Below are positions 33,890 to 45,639 of a stretch of DNA of 64,000 nucleotides, one piece after another. The stretch covers positions 93,570,416 through 93,634,415 of the forward strand of contig NC_134840.1 in assembly GCF_965363235.1 (NCBI RefSeq), given 5' to 3'. Position numbers and translations under genes: made by a program. Source of the DNA: Mytilus galloprovincialis (taxonomy: Eukaryota > Mollusca > Bivalvia > Mytilida > Mytilidae). The notes beneath the pieces were generated by a model. That model was not told the origin of the DNA. It saw nothing but the letters and a program-made list of their open reading frames with translations, and made no database searches. The stretch's first letter is position 1, and each line of letters begins with the position of its first letter.

Positions 33890-35250
33890 CACGTTATTTT
33901 GAGGTTTTTTTTACAAGTATAGACAAGGTATTGTAGGAAGTCCGAAGACATTTGTTCCTAAAAAAAAAACCAGCTTCAAGCTTAGGAAGGTGTGATGACA
34001 TCCATATGCGTGTCTGCAAAGATGCTGAGGAAACAAATATACGAGATGTACACACTATCTTGAATTCGCTCATTTTCATGGTTGGCAACACATTAGATAG
34101 CGTCGCACTTTACTTTAAGAAGCATAAAATCCATTGGCATTCAATGTTTCAACAAGGTGTTTTGAACCAAACTCATGGTACATTTGTAAAACCAATCATA
34201 AACAAGTGAAACTGCGAGCTACTGCTCACTGATGATACCCCCGCCGCAAGTGGATAATATTAATAGTGTAAAAATATGCAAGTGTTCGGTAAACAGGAAG
34301 TTGTCGAGTGATGAATCTGAAAACGCATCACACGGTATAGCTGACTTATATAAATCCTGAAACCAAATTTCAGAAATCCTTGTATTGTAGTTCCTGAGAA
34401 AAATGTGACGAAAATTTTCAACTTGGCTATCATGTGTAAAATCATACAAGTGTTCGGTAAACAGGAAGTTGTCAAGTGATCAATCTGAAAACGCATCACA
34501 CGGTATAGCTGACTTAAATAAACCCTGAAACCAAATTTCAGAAATCCTTGTATTGTAGTTCCTGAGAAAAATGCGACGAAAGTTTCATGGGACGGACTGA
34601 CTGACGGACGGACGGACAGACAGAGGTAAAACAGTATACCCCCCTTTTTTAAAGCGGGGGTATAATGAAAAAGAGTAAAACAAAATTGGCCACACAAACG
34701 ATTGACTTAACAATTGCTTAGCATTTACGCAATTTCTCTGGTGCCATTTCCTGAGAATAGTCTTGGCTATATGCAGTTTCATCAAGTAACTATGAAATGA
34801 ATTGTAATAAATACGAAGACATTGACTGAATTGAAGAAGGAAGAGACAATTTATCCGAAGTTGGGTATTCATCTTTAGAGTTTCGATGTGTTTTCTAAGT
34901 ATACTTGCAGCGGAATGAAATATCTGTCCGTTATTTGTGCCTATTACCGTTGACATTGAGATTTTGAGGTCAGTTTTCAATTGCCTAGCAGCTGATATGG
35001 CATCTGAAATAGTTATTTTGCTACTATATATTATGTTATATTTGCCTTGAACTTGTTGAAGTTGTTTGACAACTGAATTTCTATAGAAATCAATAAGTTT
35101 AGACCGTATGTTACAAGTAGAATATTTTAAATTAGAGTCAGTCGGAAGAAAAGATCTATATTTATCAAGTAACGGTGTCATGAGGAATGACCATTAAATC
35201 GTTGTCAATAGCCAACATAAAATTAGTAAAAGCAGTATCGTGATCTGAGA
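33890..35250 (-). pseudogene. Remnant of an unrecognised multicopy protein gene
   Basis: Minus-strand segments read as protein on both sides of a family E insertion (34201-34664). One side contains KYRSFLPTDSNLKYST and RSKLIDFYRNSVV, the other FGSKHLVETLNANGF. From memory these resemble stretches of a large, repeated family of uncharacterised bivalve and cnidarian proteins; this could not be checked. The region is broken in several places and is treated as a fossil. Its place inside the long-TIR element suggests it belonged to that element, but it may be passenger DNA. No catalytic motif is recognised. Confidence 0.45.
34201..34664. mobile_element. Family E repeat, copy 1
   Basis: It starts AACAAGTGAAACTGCGAGCT, has two tandem units of about 180 bp (each with GTGTTCGGTAAACAGGAAGT and CAGAAATCCTTGTATTGTAG), then a GACGGACGGACGGAC run, and ends AAAGCGGGGGTATA. 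ATACCCCCGC and GCGGGGGTAT act as short inverted ends. A reverse copy is at 44962-45432. The family is widespread in molluscs as far as I recall. Confidence 0.75.
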
Positions 35251-35710
35251 TATCTGCTTCCACGGGTTTGGATTTTTTTTGGGTCTTTTTTCGTTTTTAG
35301 CAAATGATTTGTAATGCAACCAAAATGACAGAGTGCTTGAAGTTTAAAAGATGGACGGAAAAACTATTTCAATTTTAACTTTATCTGACACGGATAAAAC
35401 ATTCTTCATACGCTCATCTGATTCAAACTTGAGTAGTTTTTGATATTTCTAAAATGTTTTGTTGCAACAAAAGATACAAGCGCTCCAATTGAACGACTGC
35501 ATTCTAGAACGCATACAAATACTCGAAACTGAGGGACAACAGTCCGATAATTGTATGTTGTCATTAAATATCAGATAAGAAGCTTTCTCGCTCTTAAAGG
35601 GGGCACAAATATGTTAACTTGTGTAACTTTCGTAGCATGAACGATGATAAACTGCCTGCACGGAGTTCTTCGAATTAACAGCTATCGCATGAAATCACAG
35701 GCACTTGTTT

Positions 35711-35801
35711 CTGTCAATATGGGGTTTACTATCCATACCCGTACGGAAAATCACAAGGGTGATTTTTCGTACGGGTATGGATAGTAAACCCATATTGACA
35801 G
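35711..35801. repeat. Near-perfect 91-bp hairpin
   Basis: CTGTCAATATGG and TTTACTATCCATACCCGTAC on the left are mirrored as GTACGGGTATGGATAGTAAA and CATATTGACAG on the right, with a tip of about four bases. Only a couple of positions fail to pair. Confidence 0.85.
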
Positions 35802-36676
35802 AAAAGCATAAAATTGAACGACTTTTGTCTTTTCTTTGGACTTATTGGAGCAAGTTGCAACGGACTTGACATATCACGGAATATTTACTGAAACTATCCG
35901 TCAATTATTTTGATTTTACAATAAGACTTTTCTGACAAAGTATATTTAATGTTTTATAACAAAAAAAATAGAATATAAACATATACAAACAAAGTATGTT
36001 GCTTATACGTGCACTTTAATTGAAAATATGTGTATATAATAGCGAAAAAGATAGTAATTTCATATATCAGTTGAGAGTAAATTGTTGACTAATACACAAA
36101 ATGTGACGGAAGGCAAGTGATTGAGTTCCGTGTTGAAATTGAAGTTTTTAATCCATTCTTTTTCCATTGATTTCTTATGTTTTTTTTCATATTTTAGTTC
36201 CGAAATTTTTATCACTAATTAGTTTTATGAAATACTATATGCTTAAAATATTATGGGATAATTTTTATTACTAATATGAAGAAGAAACTGAAGTTTGTGT
36301 CTGAATTTGCAATTAAATTACCTCAATTTTAAACAGTCCAAACTTCGCAAATTTTATAGATTAGAAGAAAATAAAATACTGAATAGAATATTTTGACATA
36401 TAAAAATGGCTTCAGGAAAAACTATTTCAATTAAATGTAAGCAAACGTACACAATTTTTCATTTTGAAAAAGGGGGGTTGAAACTCTCCAATATACTACT
36501 AGTCATTAAAACGACTTTTTAGAAAAATGTGACCGTACGAAATTCTGACGACAGGGCAAAAACTAAAGAAGAAATATTTGTCTTTAAGTTAAAACCATTT
36601 TTAGCCGTGTGTTATTTGGGGAGATTAAACTCGCGATCTAGACGACTTTTTACACTTCTGTCACCGCACTAATACC

Positions 36677-36838
36677 AGCATAGGCGGATTTAGGGGGGGG
36701 CCAGGGGGCCCTGGTCCCCCCTTTTTGGGAAAAAATTTGGTTGCTTATATAGGGAATCACTGAAGCGTGACTGGAGCGGGCCCCCTCTTAGGTCAGTCAG
36801 TGGGCCCCCACTTATGAAAATTTCTGGATCCGCCACTG
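36677..36838. mobile_element. Small TIR element (MITE), GGCGGAT ends
   Basis: It starts AGCATAGGCGGAT and ends ATCCGCCACTG, with G/C-run-rich interior (GGGGGGGGCCAGGGGGCCC). ACC at 36674-36676 and 36839-36841 is a candidate target duplication. GTGGCGGATCC-type ends are common in small animal transposons. It lies directly beside the long-TIR element. Confidence 0.65.
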
Positions 36839-37264
36839 ACCAGTCATATTCGGGAATATGACAATGGTGGTATTGAAAGGTTGAGAAGAATTTCAATAAC
36901 GACTGGGTATCAGTCTATTTAAAACTCGGTATAACAGTCATATTCGGGAATAGGTCACTTTCAGTACTAAGCAGACACACGACAATGATGTTTAACTACC
37001 TCAGTGTTAATGGTAATCTAACCATTCGGTTCCAGTATTTAAAATCTTTCAATACTTTATGGGAGGATTTAACATACATAAATGAAATACAAAAATAAGA
37101 AAGCAATGAATTAGGTTGTTAAATTTGAAATATGCCTTTTTGTACTTCTTTGTTTAAAATTTGTTTGTTTTGATTGTTTTTAAGATTATAACACAATATC
37201 CTAATTTTGACTTTTTAACCCATTATTTCTGTTTGTTTTGTTCACGCATCATTGTCAATATAAT

Positions 37265-37460
37265 GGAATTTGATGGAACTGTCGTACTAGTGAGAGGTTT
37301 GGCGCTATAAAACCAGGTTCTAGCTTTATAAGAAAATGTAAGTACCAAGTCAGGAATATGACAGTTGTTATCCATTCGTTTGATGTGTTTGAGCTTTTGA
37401 TTTTGCTATTTGAGTTGGGACTTTCCGTTTTGAATTTTCCTCGGAGTTCTGTATTTTTGT
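37265..37460 (-). repeat. Dispersed repeat family I, reverse copy
   Basis: AAAACCAGGTTCTAGCTTTA, CAAGTCAGGAATATGACAGT and CCTCGGAGTTCTGTATTTTT are complements of the 18905-19265 blocks. Confidence 0.6.
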
Positions 37461-37644
37461 GGTACTGTTTATCATTATTCAATACCTGTATAGCTACTAA
37501 TTTTATCAATTCAGTTCTGATTTTTTTCAGTTCCGTAGTGATTTCGGCAGAATTGTTTCAGTATGGATTGCATAGGTACTGTCTCGGTACTGAACATTTA
37601 ATTTAAACATATTAATTTATAGTGGATTAGGAAACAAGTTTTGC

Positions 37645-37956
37645 AACTTATATTAATCCCTTTCCACTTTGTGGGTCCGAGTGCTGCTTTGTAGCGGCAT
37701 TAGCCTGCTTTTTTTTTCGAAATCTATAAGGGTGTCTTTATCGTGCAAGAGATATGGCTCTCCCTTAACACGGGTCAGCCATTTATATATCGTACCCTTC
37801 CGACGGACTATCATCGTTTCCTCAAGACCATACCCGCAAATGGTGCCAAGAGAGATCCGAAAATTCAGTCCCTGAAATTTTCATCCTGGTACAGGAATTG
37901 AACCAGGAACCTTTGTGTTAGTAGTCCGATGCACTAACCACTACACCACGGCTCAC
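37645..37956 (-). mobile_element. tRNA-derived SINE
   Basis: Read on the minus strand from 37956 it starts GTGAGCCGTGGTGTAGTGG, containing an A box (TGGTGTAGTGG) and about 35 bases later a B box (GGTTCAATTCC), the internal RNA polymerase III promoter of a tRNA head. A non-tRNA body follows (CATATCTCTTGCACGATAAA, CAGCACTCGGACCCACAAAG) and an AT-rich tail towards 37645. SINEs are copied by a LINE's reverse transcriptase. The exact SINE family is not assigned. Confidence 0.8.
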
Positions 37957-38373
37957 GGTTTCAGTACTGTTTCAGTACTGATTTCACCAGTAATGGTTCA
38001 GTACAGATTTTGTCAGTACTGTTAGTGTATCAATTTTATTTGAACTGTTTATGTACTGATTTTTTTCATTTACTGTTTTAAGTAAATACTTACTTTTTAG
38101 TGCGCACCATATATCTGTATCAAAAATAGTTGTTTTATATATATGTATAGCTGCAGCAGTTGATTTGGTGTTGTTTATTTTTATTAATGTGTATGCATAT
38201 TATTAAAAATATTGGGAACTGAAAACTAATGAACTAGGTAAGTATACATGTAGTATCGTATATTGTGACCTACTATAGCGTATGACGCTTATTTATATTT
38301 TTTGAATTTTGTATATTGTGTAAAAATCTCTGATTCTGTGTTGTCCTCAAATAATTACATTAGATGTATGTTT

Positions 38374-38715
38374 CATTATAATATTTTATTCTGATTGGCT
38401 AACTGCACATCACGTGTTATTCCGTAAGCAGTTGTAATGCTCAATACAACTTTTCATTCATGATAACACGTGCTCCAACAATAAAGTGCACAGGTGAATT
38501 AAATAATAAAATATATAAAATTCGTGTTTTCGTGATCATAGCTAAAAAATGTAATTATAAGTATTGAATGCTTCTTTTTGTAACTTTATAGGGTTGTAAA
38601 AGCGTTGACCGTGCGTACATTTTTAGAATGAAGCGCTTCCGCGCTTCATACAAAATGTACTTCGGTCAACGCTTTTACACCCCAATAAATTTACAAAAAG
38701 AAGCATTCAATTCTT
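38374..38715. repeat. Two adjacent hairpin repeats
   Basis: At 38559-38715, AAGTATTGAATGCTTCTTTT and GTAAAAGCGTTGACC pair with GGTCAACGCTTTTAC and AAAAGAAGCATTCAATTCTT; the tip is AAGCGC-TTCC-GCGCTT. At 38374-38516 a weaker inverted pair surrounds ATCACGTGTTAT and ATAACACGTGCT. Confidence 0.7.
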
Positions 38716-40326
38716 AAATGATTAACGGGTCTAAAAGTGTCTACTGTTTCAAGATTATTGCGATAGATAAGGCTCAGGTTGTTTTTAGTGTCACTTATGT
38801 ATTTGGAATCGAAAACCCTCCAGGAGAACCCGAGTCCGACGGTTTTAGGTGGGGTTCATGGTGTTCACGATTTATTTTTCAATGTCATTATTTTGTTGTC
38901 TTTCTTCGACAATGTTTTTTTAAGTTCAAGGGCATCTTCCTAATTTTTTTTGATAATTTCATAGTTTTTCAATAGTCGCATTTCGATTTAAGACATATTC
39001 AATTACTCCAGCTTTTCTCTTACTATCAATACAAAAAAAAAACATTTCTAGATATTCAGTTCAATTTCAACCATCCTAAAATAAACCCTTTGAATATTAC
39101 ATCGGTAAAACGAAAGCTTAATTAAAAATAACAGTTAATATGTCACTAAAGGACAATTATTATCAATACCGCTTAGACCCTGAATAAAAAATCATTTTCA
39201 ATCCAGTTGACAAGATCAAATGAATTATGAATTTTGCAATTTGAGCAAAATACAGTTGAAGTGGTTAATTGAAACGTCAGAGAAAAGAGAACCGATATAT
39301 TCAATATCCGAGGTACTTCTACGTGCAGGTGTTTAATGCGGTCCGCCCTCTCGGGTGCATTATATCACAGATATCAGCCCTGTATTGATTTTGACCTTAT
39401 TTTTCATAATTTTTTTTACATTGAGTTTTTTTCGGTGGCAGGAGATCAAAGCCCGATAGAATTATATTGTAAGGCTCAATTTGTCAACTTCAATAGCTCA
39501 AAACTGTAGGCAGGCTATACCTTTAATTTTTACCACCACGCCTCGTTTTAAAATAGGTATACATTTATGATTTAAGAAAAGTAATTATTGAGTTTGAAGT
39601 ATTCCATATGATCTTTACAAAATTTTCTTGTACGTGAACACAAATAATAATTGTAAAACGATGTTCTCCATTGAAGTAAACGGCGGCTCGTATTGAATAG
39701 AAAAACGAGAAACCCGAGAAAAAAAACTTAAATCCTTTTTATTCACAACTGTCTATTTAAATATAATATAAATTTTCTATACAATAAGTCATACTATTAA
39801 GAGAATTGTTCAAATAAAATCGTGAACATAGTGTAAATACATGTATACAATCTGGAGTGAAGATCGTCAAAAGCCATCTTTATTAGGCTGTACAAGTCAC
39901 CAGGGAAAACACTGTTTATTCTCAAAGTACCAATTTGTTTTCAATGCTTGGTCTAAAAAACTTATTTCTTATTATGGACAAGTATGGTTTAGTCTTAAAA
40001 CTCTTGGTTGTCGTTATAGACAAGTGCTGATTGGTCTATGACTGTTTAGTTCTGGCGTCGTAGTGATGCTTGGTCTTAAAACCTTGTTTGTTCATATATG
40101 GACAAGAGCCGATTGGTGTAAAAATCTGTATTTAAACATCATGATTATGGACAAGTGCTGCTATGTCTAAACATTTAGTTTGTTATGACGTCGGATGTTT
40201 GGTCTAAATACCTAATATGTAATAAAGAACCAGTGCTGGTTGGTCAAAAAACCCAATTTACCACTATAGACACGCTCTGAATGTTCAAGGTCTAAAACAT
40301 TAGGAAAACGTCGCATATAAGGCAGC
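38716..40326. other. AT-rich intergenic DNA, degenerate short repeats
   Basis: Between about 39900 and 40260 the phrase TGGACAAG(T/A)..TGGT(C/T)TA recurs in degenerate form roughly every 60-100 bases. No gene is recognised. Confidence 0.35.
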
Positions 40327-41060
40327 AGTCCTTTTGCGGCATTAACTGTTTTTCAGGGGTATCATTTGCGCCAAATTCTGTTTTCCAAATGTATCATTTG
40401 CGCCAAGTTACCTGTATACACACATATATCATAAATATTAATGATTAATATTTATTCGCATTTTTGTCTTAAAATGTATCATATGTTCGGAGATATTTCC
40501 CCATGAAGATGACCATCTGGAGAGAAATGACTTGAAATGCATAAGTCCATGTACAGAGAGAGAGGAGAAAACTTATTGCTTTGCTGAATATTTATTGCAA
40601 GATATACCAAAAGAGAAGAAAAAAGAAGTTTTTGCTGATTATATTTTAGTCTCATATGTTGATGACACAGTGCATTGTTCCCGCCATCCGTGTGGGCTGA
40701 AACTCTATCTACTGCAAGACGTACCAGTGATGGAGCAGTAGCATTCCACGGGAATTATTATGAACTGGTGTGTGCATTTCATCCTTCAATGTTTGTCTTA
40801 TTGGACTATAAAGTGAAGTTACAAGCTACTACATACATTGAATTGGGAAATGCCAATGCAACAGCAGTAAGAAGAAAGTATGTTTCAGAAAAGAAGTAAA
40901 CTGCCGGTTCCAAGTCCGAATAAAGGAATAGGGAAGTCATTTTTCTTCTAATTGACGCAATCGTATGTTTTATTTTTGGCGCAAATGATACCGTGTAATT
41001 TTAAAAAAGGTGGCGCAAACGTTGCATTGGAGAAAAAAGTTGTGGCGCAAAAGGACGCAT
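40327..41060 (+). mobile_element. Short MULE-type DNA transposon remnant
   Basis: GGTATCATTTGCGCCA (40358) and TGGCGCAAATGATACC (40977-40992) are exact inverted repeats, and TCCTTTTGCGGCA at about 40329 mirrors TGGCGCAAAAGGA near 41043. GGCGCAAA or its complement occurs repeatedly within 100 bp of both ends, a likely transposase-binding array. The interior carries a fragment of a transposase-like gene (40532-40899). Outer limits are approximate. Confidence 0.6.
40532..40899 (+). pseudogene. MULE transposase C-terminal fragment
   Basis: Two overlapping frames (40532-40741 and 40675-40899) read as one damaged protein: EVFADYILVSYVDD in the first, then FPPSVWAETLSTARRTSDGA, VAFHGNYYE and HPSMFVLLDYKVKLQ in the second. 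The FPPxxW...RTS/Nxx..xxH...HPxxF..L pattern is typical of the segment after the catalytic core of MULE-like transposases with FLYWCH or similar zinc fingers. One frameshift lies in the overlap and the N-terminal catalytic part is absent, so it is not functional. It ends with TAA at 40897-40899. Confidence 0.55.
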
Positions 41061-41368
41061 TTTCGGCGCAAACGGATCTCTCCCGCATAGGCATGGAAAA
41101 CAAACCACTTTTATTACACGGTTCTTACAAAAGTCCAGTTAACCAGACTAATACAAAGACATACAGAACAGAGGACAATTATATCATTTGATATTATAAT
41201 AGGAAGATGTATACTTCATTATTTGAATAAAAAAAAAATCTGTTTAGTCCTTTATGACAATTATTCTATTTAAAACCGATTGTGTTGTTACTGAGATGTA
41301 CATTTTGCTATATAAATCTACATCATTTGAACTTTGGTTGATACTTGTCTAATTGGCAATCATACCAT

Positions 41369-41505
41369 GGGTTGAAGTCATAAAACTTTGCTCAGTGTTC
41401 GGAGCACAAAAATCATGCTCGAAACATGAAATCAAGCATTTTGATTGGTTGATTCTCGAGTCTGAGTACAAAAATCGTGCTCGAAAGTTTTATGACCGCA
41501 AGCCC
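41369..41505 (+). repeat. Hairpin repeat family F, copy 2
   Basis: GAAGTCATAAAACTTTGCTC to GAAAGTTTTATGACCGCAAG, the reverse complement of 28747-28882 with few differences. Confidence 0.75.
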
Positions 41506-44500
41506 TGATCTCCTTTTTTATATAGATTTCGAAAATAAGAGGCAAATGCATATCAATAGTCTAAATCAAGATTAGACAATCTGGACCTAATTTTGCCACA
41601 TGGTCCTAAAGCAACTTTTTTGTTATATTGGACAAATTTACTGTTACAACACAACGTCCATGATTTTGCATGGCACGTGTCACGAATTTATATCATAATT
41701 GTTTTCCTAAAGCTCGTAGTATTTCATCAGAAAACAAACATAAAAATTATTCCTCGATCTGTAATGCATATTGCAGTGCTTATCGGACAGTTTTCACATA
41801 TTTACATTGGGGATTTTTATAATGCAGACACCATATTAATCAAATGGCTGAAATGGTTTTATATAGAACAGAATGGCCGGCGGAGGATAAAAACTCTTGT
41901 AGATATTTATATTTTAATAAAATCCTGATTAATTCCAATAATGAGACAATAACGCTTTGGCTTTAATTTCTGTTTTGGTTGGCGTTTAATCTGCAGAAAT
42001 ATTTAAATTTAATTAAACAGTTTAGTTGAGCATCAATCACACTGTTAACAACACCAGATAATGAGATCTAAAGAATTCTCGTCGCCGCCATAAAGGAATA
42101 GAGATACTCCTCAGCAAGATTTATTCGTGTTGACAAACTTTCCACAAACCATTTCGTCATGCAAAGGAAAAACTCCACACCGTCGCAGATTGTTTATTAT
42201 TCGTTTATTTCAGCAATAAAGCAATTAAAGCTGTCAACAAGATTAAAGCCAACCGAAGGCGCAATCTTCAAATATCATATTTGTTTGATACAAAAAGAAC
42301 TTGGAAATCTACCCTTAAGTATCTTCCCTCGTTAACAATTTGTCAAATTTTAAGTAAATATATACAAAAATATACATCAATATTTTTTTTATAATTCTAA
42401 CACATATTTTTAACTACTTATACACTCAAGTGTGTTGTGCATTATTATAATATGACTGACGGATATGAATGAAATTGTAGTTACTTGTTTCGTATCATGT
42501 TATTTAATGTAATTTTTAATATGTACACAAAATTAAATATTATTTTCCTTTTTCTTATTGACCTATTCAAGCAAATAGAATTGAGTGTATTTGAACTGAG
42601 TTAGGAAAAAATTGATATGCAAATGTTTATTTCATGTCGACTTGAAGAACGCTTACGGGATGTAGAACATGTTTTTTTTCTCTGTATAATGACGAATATT
42701 TACATAGTCTTCTCATTACATGACAAGTCTGGTAACTTTAATTGTGAGAGTATATCGACTTGATGTAGAATGTGTTTACCGTTCTTTTCTGCTCCACTTG
42801 TAAGCAAACATGGCGGACAAAAGGACCGCACATGAAAAGGTATTACATTGTCAACATCAGGATTGTTTATTGTCGTAATAGTCAACAATATTAAATAACT
42901 TGAAATTGGAGTGAATTTCAATGCCAATATTTATTTCACAATACAAAATATATACAAGAAGACAAGATAAAATTGAATCGAGAAAGATATCATAATGAGA
43001 ATAAAACCCGCTTTATTAGGCCATGTTACTTTGGTTTTGATCTCTATATGTTGTACTCCTGATTGCAAGGACATTTGAACGGAATGAACAAATGTTGTGT
43101 TTTTTTTTTGTGGATTGGAAAATACTATAAAGCACTTTTTGTTTCAAATTTTTTTCATGAAATTTTGCCTCTTAAAAGTCAAATTATGTTCTGTCTATAT
43201 AAAATTACCACAGAAAATTGGAGGGAAAAACACACTATTCAATTTAGGGAGCTGAATGTCTTTCCCTTTACTGATCACTTTTGTAACTGTAACTTATAAT
43301 ATAACGGGATATGTGATTGAGGTATAAAGTCACTTATAAGATCATGTTTTATGAAATGATATTCAATAAAAACTTAATAAAACTCGCCCATTTTTCCCTC
43401 CGATTAATTTAACAAGAGTTTTCGTCTATTTCACAGCGAGAACAAGCCGCTATACGTCCACAAGATGGTAGTGTTTTCACTTGGTGCGCTGAGGCGCACA
43501 GATTTGATTTCATGCTAAATAAAGCAATCATTTCTGCTCAATTTAATCTTAATCCTATTTAGAGTGTTGTAACAATGAAGGAGTGATTTAATTTGAACGT
43601 TATTTTAGCATGTTCTTTCCTGATTATTTAATGATTTCTGACCAGAAAACAAAATACGGCAATAATTAGAGAACTGATGGCTCTTGTTTTACAACGTTAA
43701 ATGAAAACTTAAGTTCAACAACCCATCTGTTAAAACGGAAAAAAGGGAATATTAAATCGAAACCATTCTTTCATTGAGAATTTGCGTTTTAAAATAGGTT
43801 TTAAATCTGCCAAAAGATGGAGTGGTTTACACGCTGCACCTGAACGTGTCTGACCCGAGAAGAGAAAGCGAGCAACTGTCGACAGACCATGATGAATATC
43901 CTTACAATAGATGTCTTAAGAAGTGTTATAAATGTGATCCATGCTAATGAAAAAACCTGCTTGAATTATAAAGATGTTTTAACGAACGCGGCACTTCAAA
44001 TCACCAGCTTGAGCGGTACGGTCAGACTAACCGTGAGAAATTACTAGTTTATCCCCAAATTGAAAGCTTAAGATTTCTTTACATTGCTAATTCATTACGA
44101 AAGAGGAATGCTCATTTGCTGTGAAGAGGAAATTATACTTCAAGTCTCTATTTTAATGATTTATTTTGAAAAAAAAGATACAAGCAAAAACTATCACGAG
44201 AAGAAAACCAGGAAAGCTTACCAAATTGGTGCCATGTAAAACATCAGATTAGTACCATCTTGCCTCTTGACCATAAGAATTTATGGTACAAAAATGTGAA
44301 ATTAAGAACGTTTCATTCACTACTTTCCACGATAACTCATTGGGCCAAAAACAAAATTCTTGTATCGTGTCCAAATATTCAAACCGCCAACATTTGCCGT
44401 TTATGCTGATGCGGCTAACAGCAGATCAAATGTTTCACATTCTCAGAATGATAATATGGTTGTTCTTAAGTCAAATATATCATTCTGGATACATTTTTAT

Positions 44501-44961
44501 ATAGTCAATGTAGGCAGTTTGCGCACACTTTAAACTGGTTTACCCCAACTACGTTGTACAAATTTAGGCTTTCTGGATCAGTATTGTTCGTTCTAATTTG
44601 TCTGTATGAAAATAAGAAGATGTTGTATATTTGCCACTGCACTATTTGTTAATATGTTTTTTTTCGCAGATTTTTGTTTTAAAAAGTATAGTAAGTTTTG
44701 TCAGTTTAAATATTCAATTATGTGTTTGTAATTTCTGTTATTCTTTATATGCATTATATCCATTGAATTTAAGCTATGACAGCATTGAGTTGTATTGTTG
44801 TCAGGAAGCTGATGTGTCTTCCGCAGCTTGTTTTTGGAATTTTATGCTTTGCTACGTTGTTTTTTTTTTTAGATAACTGGTTCATCTGTTCATAAAAAAA
44901 TGATCGTGTATATGTTCACTCTCCAGACTTCATGTGACTTACACCTATGCTTTTTTTAATC
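41506..44961. other. Repeat-poor non-coding DNA upstream of FoxA
   Basis: None of the dispersed families occurs here, in contrast to the preceding 40 kb. Stretches such as 42050-42270 and 43430-44060 have more balanced composition. No frame has recognisable protein content. It may contain distal regulatory DNA; that is inference. Confidence 0.35.
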
Positions 44962-45432
44962 ATATACCCCCGCTTAAAAAAAGTGGGGATATACTGTTTG
45001 ACCTCAGTCTATCCGTCAGTCCGTCTGTTGGACCGTCCGTCCGTCCCATGAATATTTTCTTCGCATCTTTCTCAGCAACTGCATTACAAGGATTTCTGAA
45101 ATTTGGTTTCATGCATGGTTAATATAAGTCAGCTATACCGTGTGAAGCGTATTTAGATTCATCACTCAACAACTTTCTGTTTACCGAACACTTGTTCATT
45201 TTACACATGATAGCCCAAATTGAAAATTTCGTCACATTTTTCTCAGGAATTACAATACAAGGATTTCTGAAATTTGGTTTCAGGGTTTTTCTGAAATTTG
45301 GTTTCAGGGTTTATATATAAGTCAGTTGTGCCGTGTGATTAGTTTTCAGATTCATCACTTAACAACTTCCTGTTTACTGAAACATGTTGGCGGGGTATCA
45401 TCAGTGAGCAGTAGCTCGCAGTTTCACTTGTT
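44962..45432. mobile_element. Family E repeat, copy 2 (reverse of copy 1)
   Basis: TATACCCCCGCTT, a CCGTCCGTCC run, two units with AAGGATTTCTGAAATTTGGT and CTCGCAGTTTCACTTGTT at the end. A local 26-bp duplication of TTTCTGAAATTTGGTTTCAG occurs near 45265-45310. Confidence 0.75.
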
Positions 45433-45639
45433 AATTTTAAAAAGACTTTTATCTGTTTTTTTGCATGGACGTATTTACTTGTACATTCTTTCAGAATATA
45501 CATGCAATAAACAATATGAATGTATATAATATATATAATATATAATATAATAATGTACTTACAAAAAGTTCTCAGATACTTATGATGAAAGAAGAAAACC
45601 TTTAATACAAGAAAGATGGACAATAGCAGTGCCAATGAA

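Larger units (their letters stand above)
32743..36671. mobile_element. 3.9 kb element with long terminal inverted repeats
   Basis: The ends TAGTGCGGTGAC and GTCACCGCACTA are inverted, and similarity continues inward for at least 150 bp (TTTAATCTCCCCA, CCTGTCGTCA, GGTCACATTTTT recur in order in both arms). ATA flanks it at 32740-32742 and 36672-36674, a likely three-base target duplication. Inside are later insertions of family C (33475-33738) and E (34201-34664), a hairpin (35711-35801) and remnants of an unrecognised coding region on the minus strand. The superfamily is unknown to me; a three-base duplication fits Harbinger- or CACTA-type elements, but the ends do not clearly match either. 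Confidence 0.7.

Noticed and set aside
34201-34664. Short reverse frames with repeated TTIQGFLKFGF-like phrases as a repeat protein
   Set aside because: They are translations of the two tandem units of repeat family E.
37888-37956. tRNA gene on the minus strand
   Set aside because: A and B boxes are present, but the cloverleaf is degenerate and the sequence continues into a SINE body and tail.
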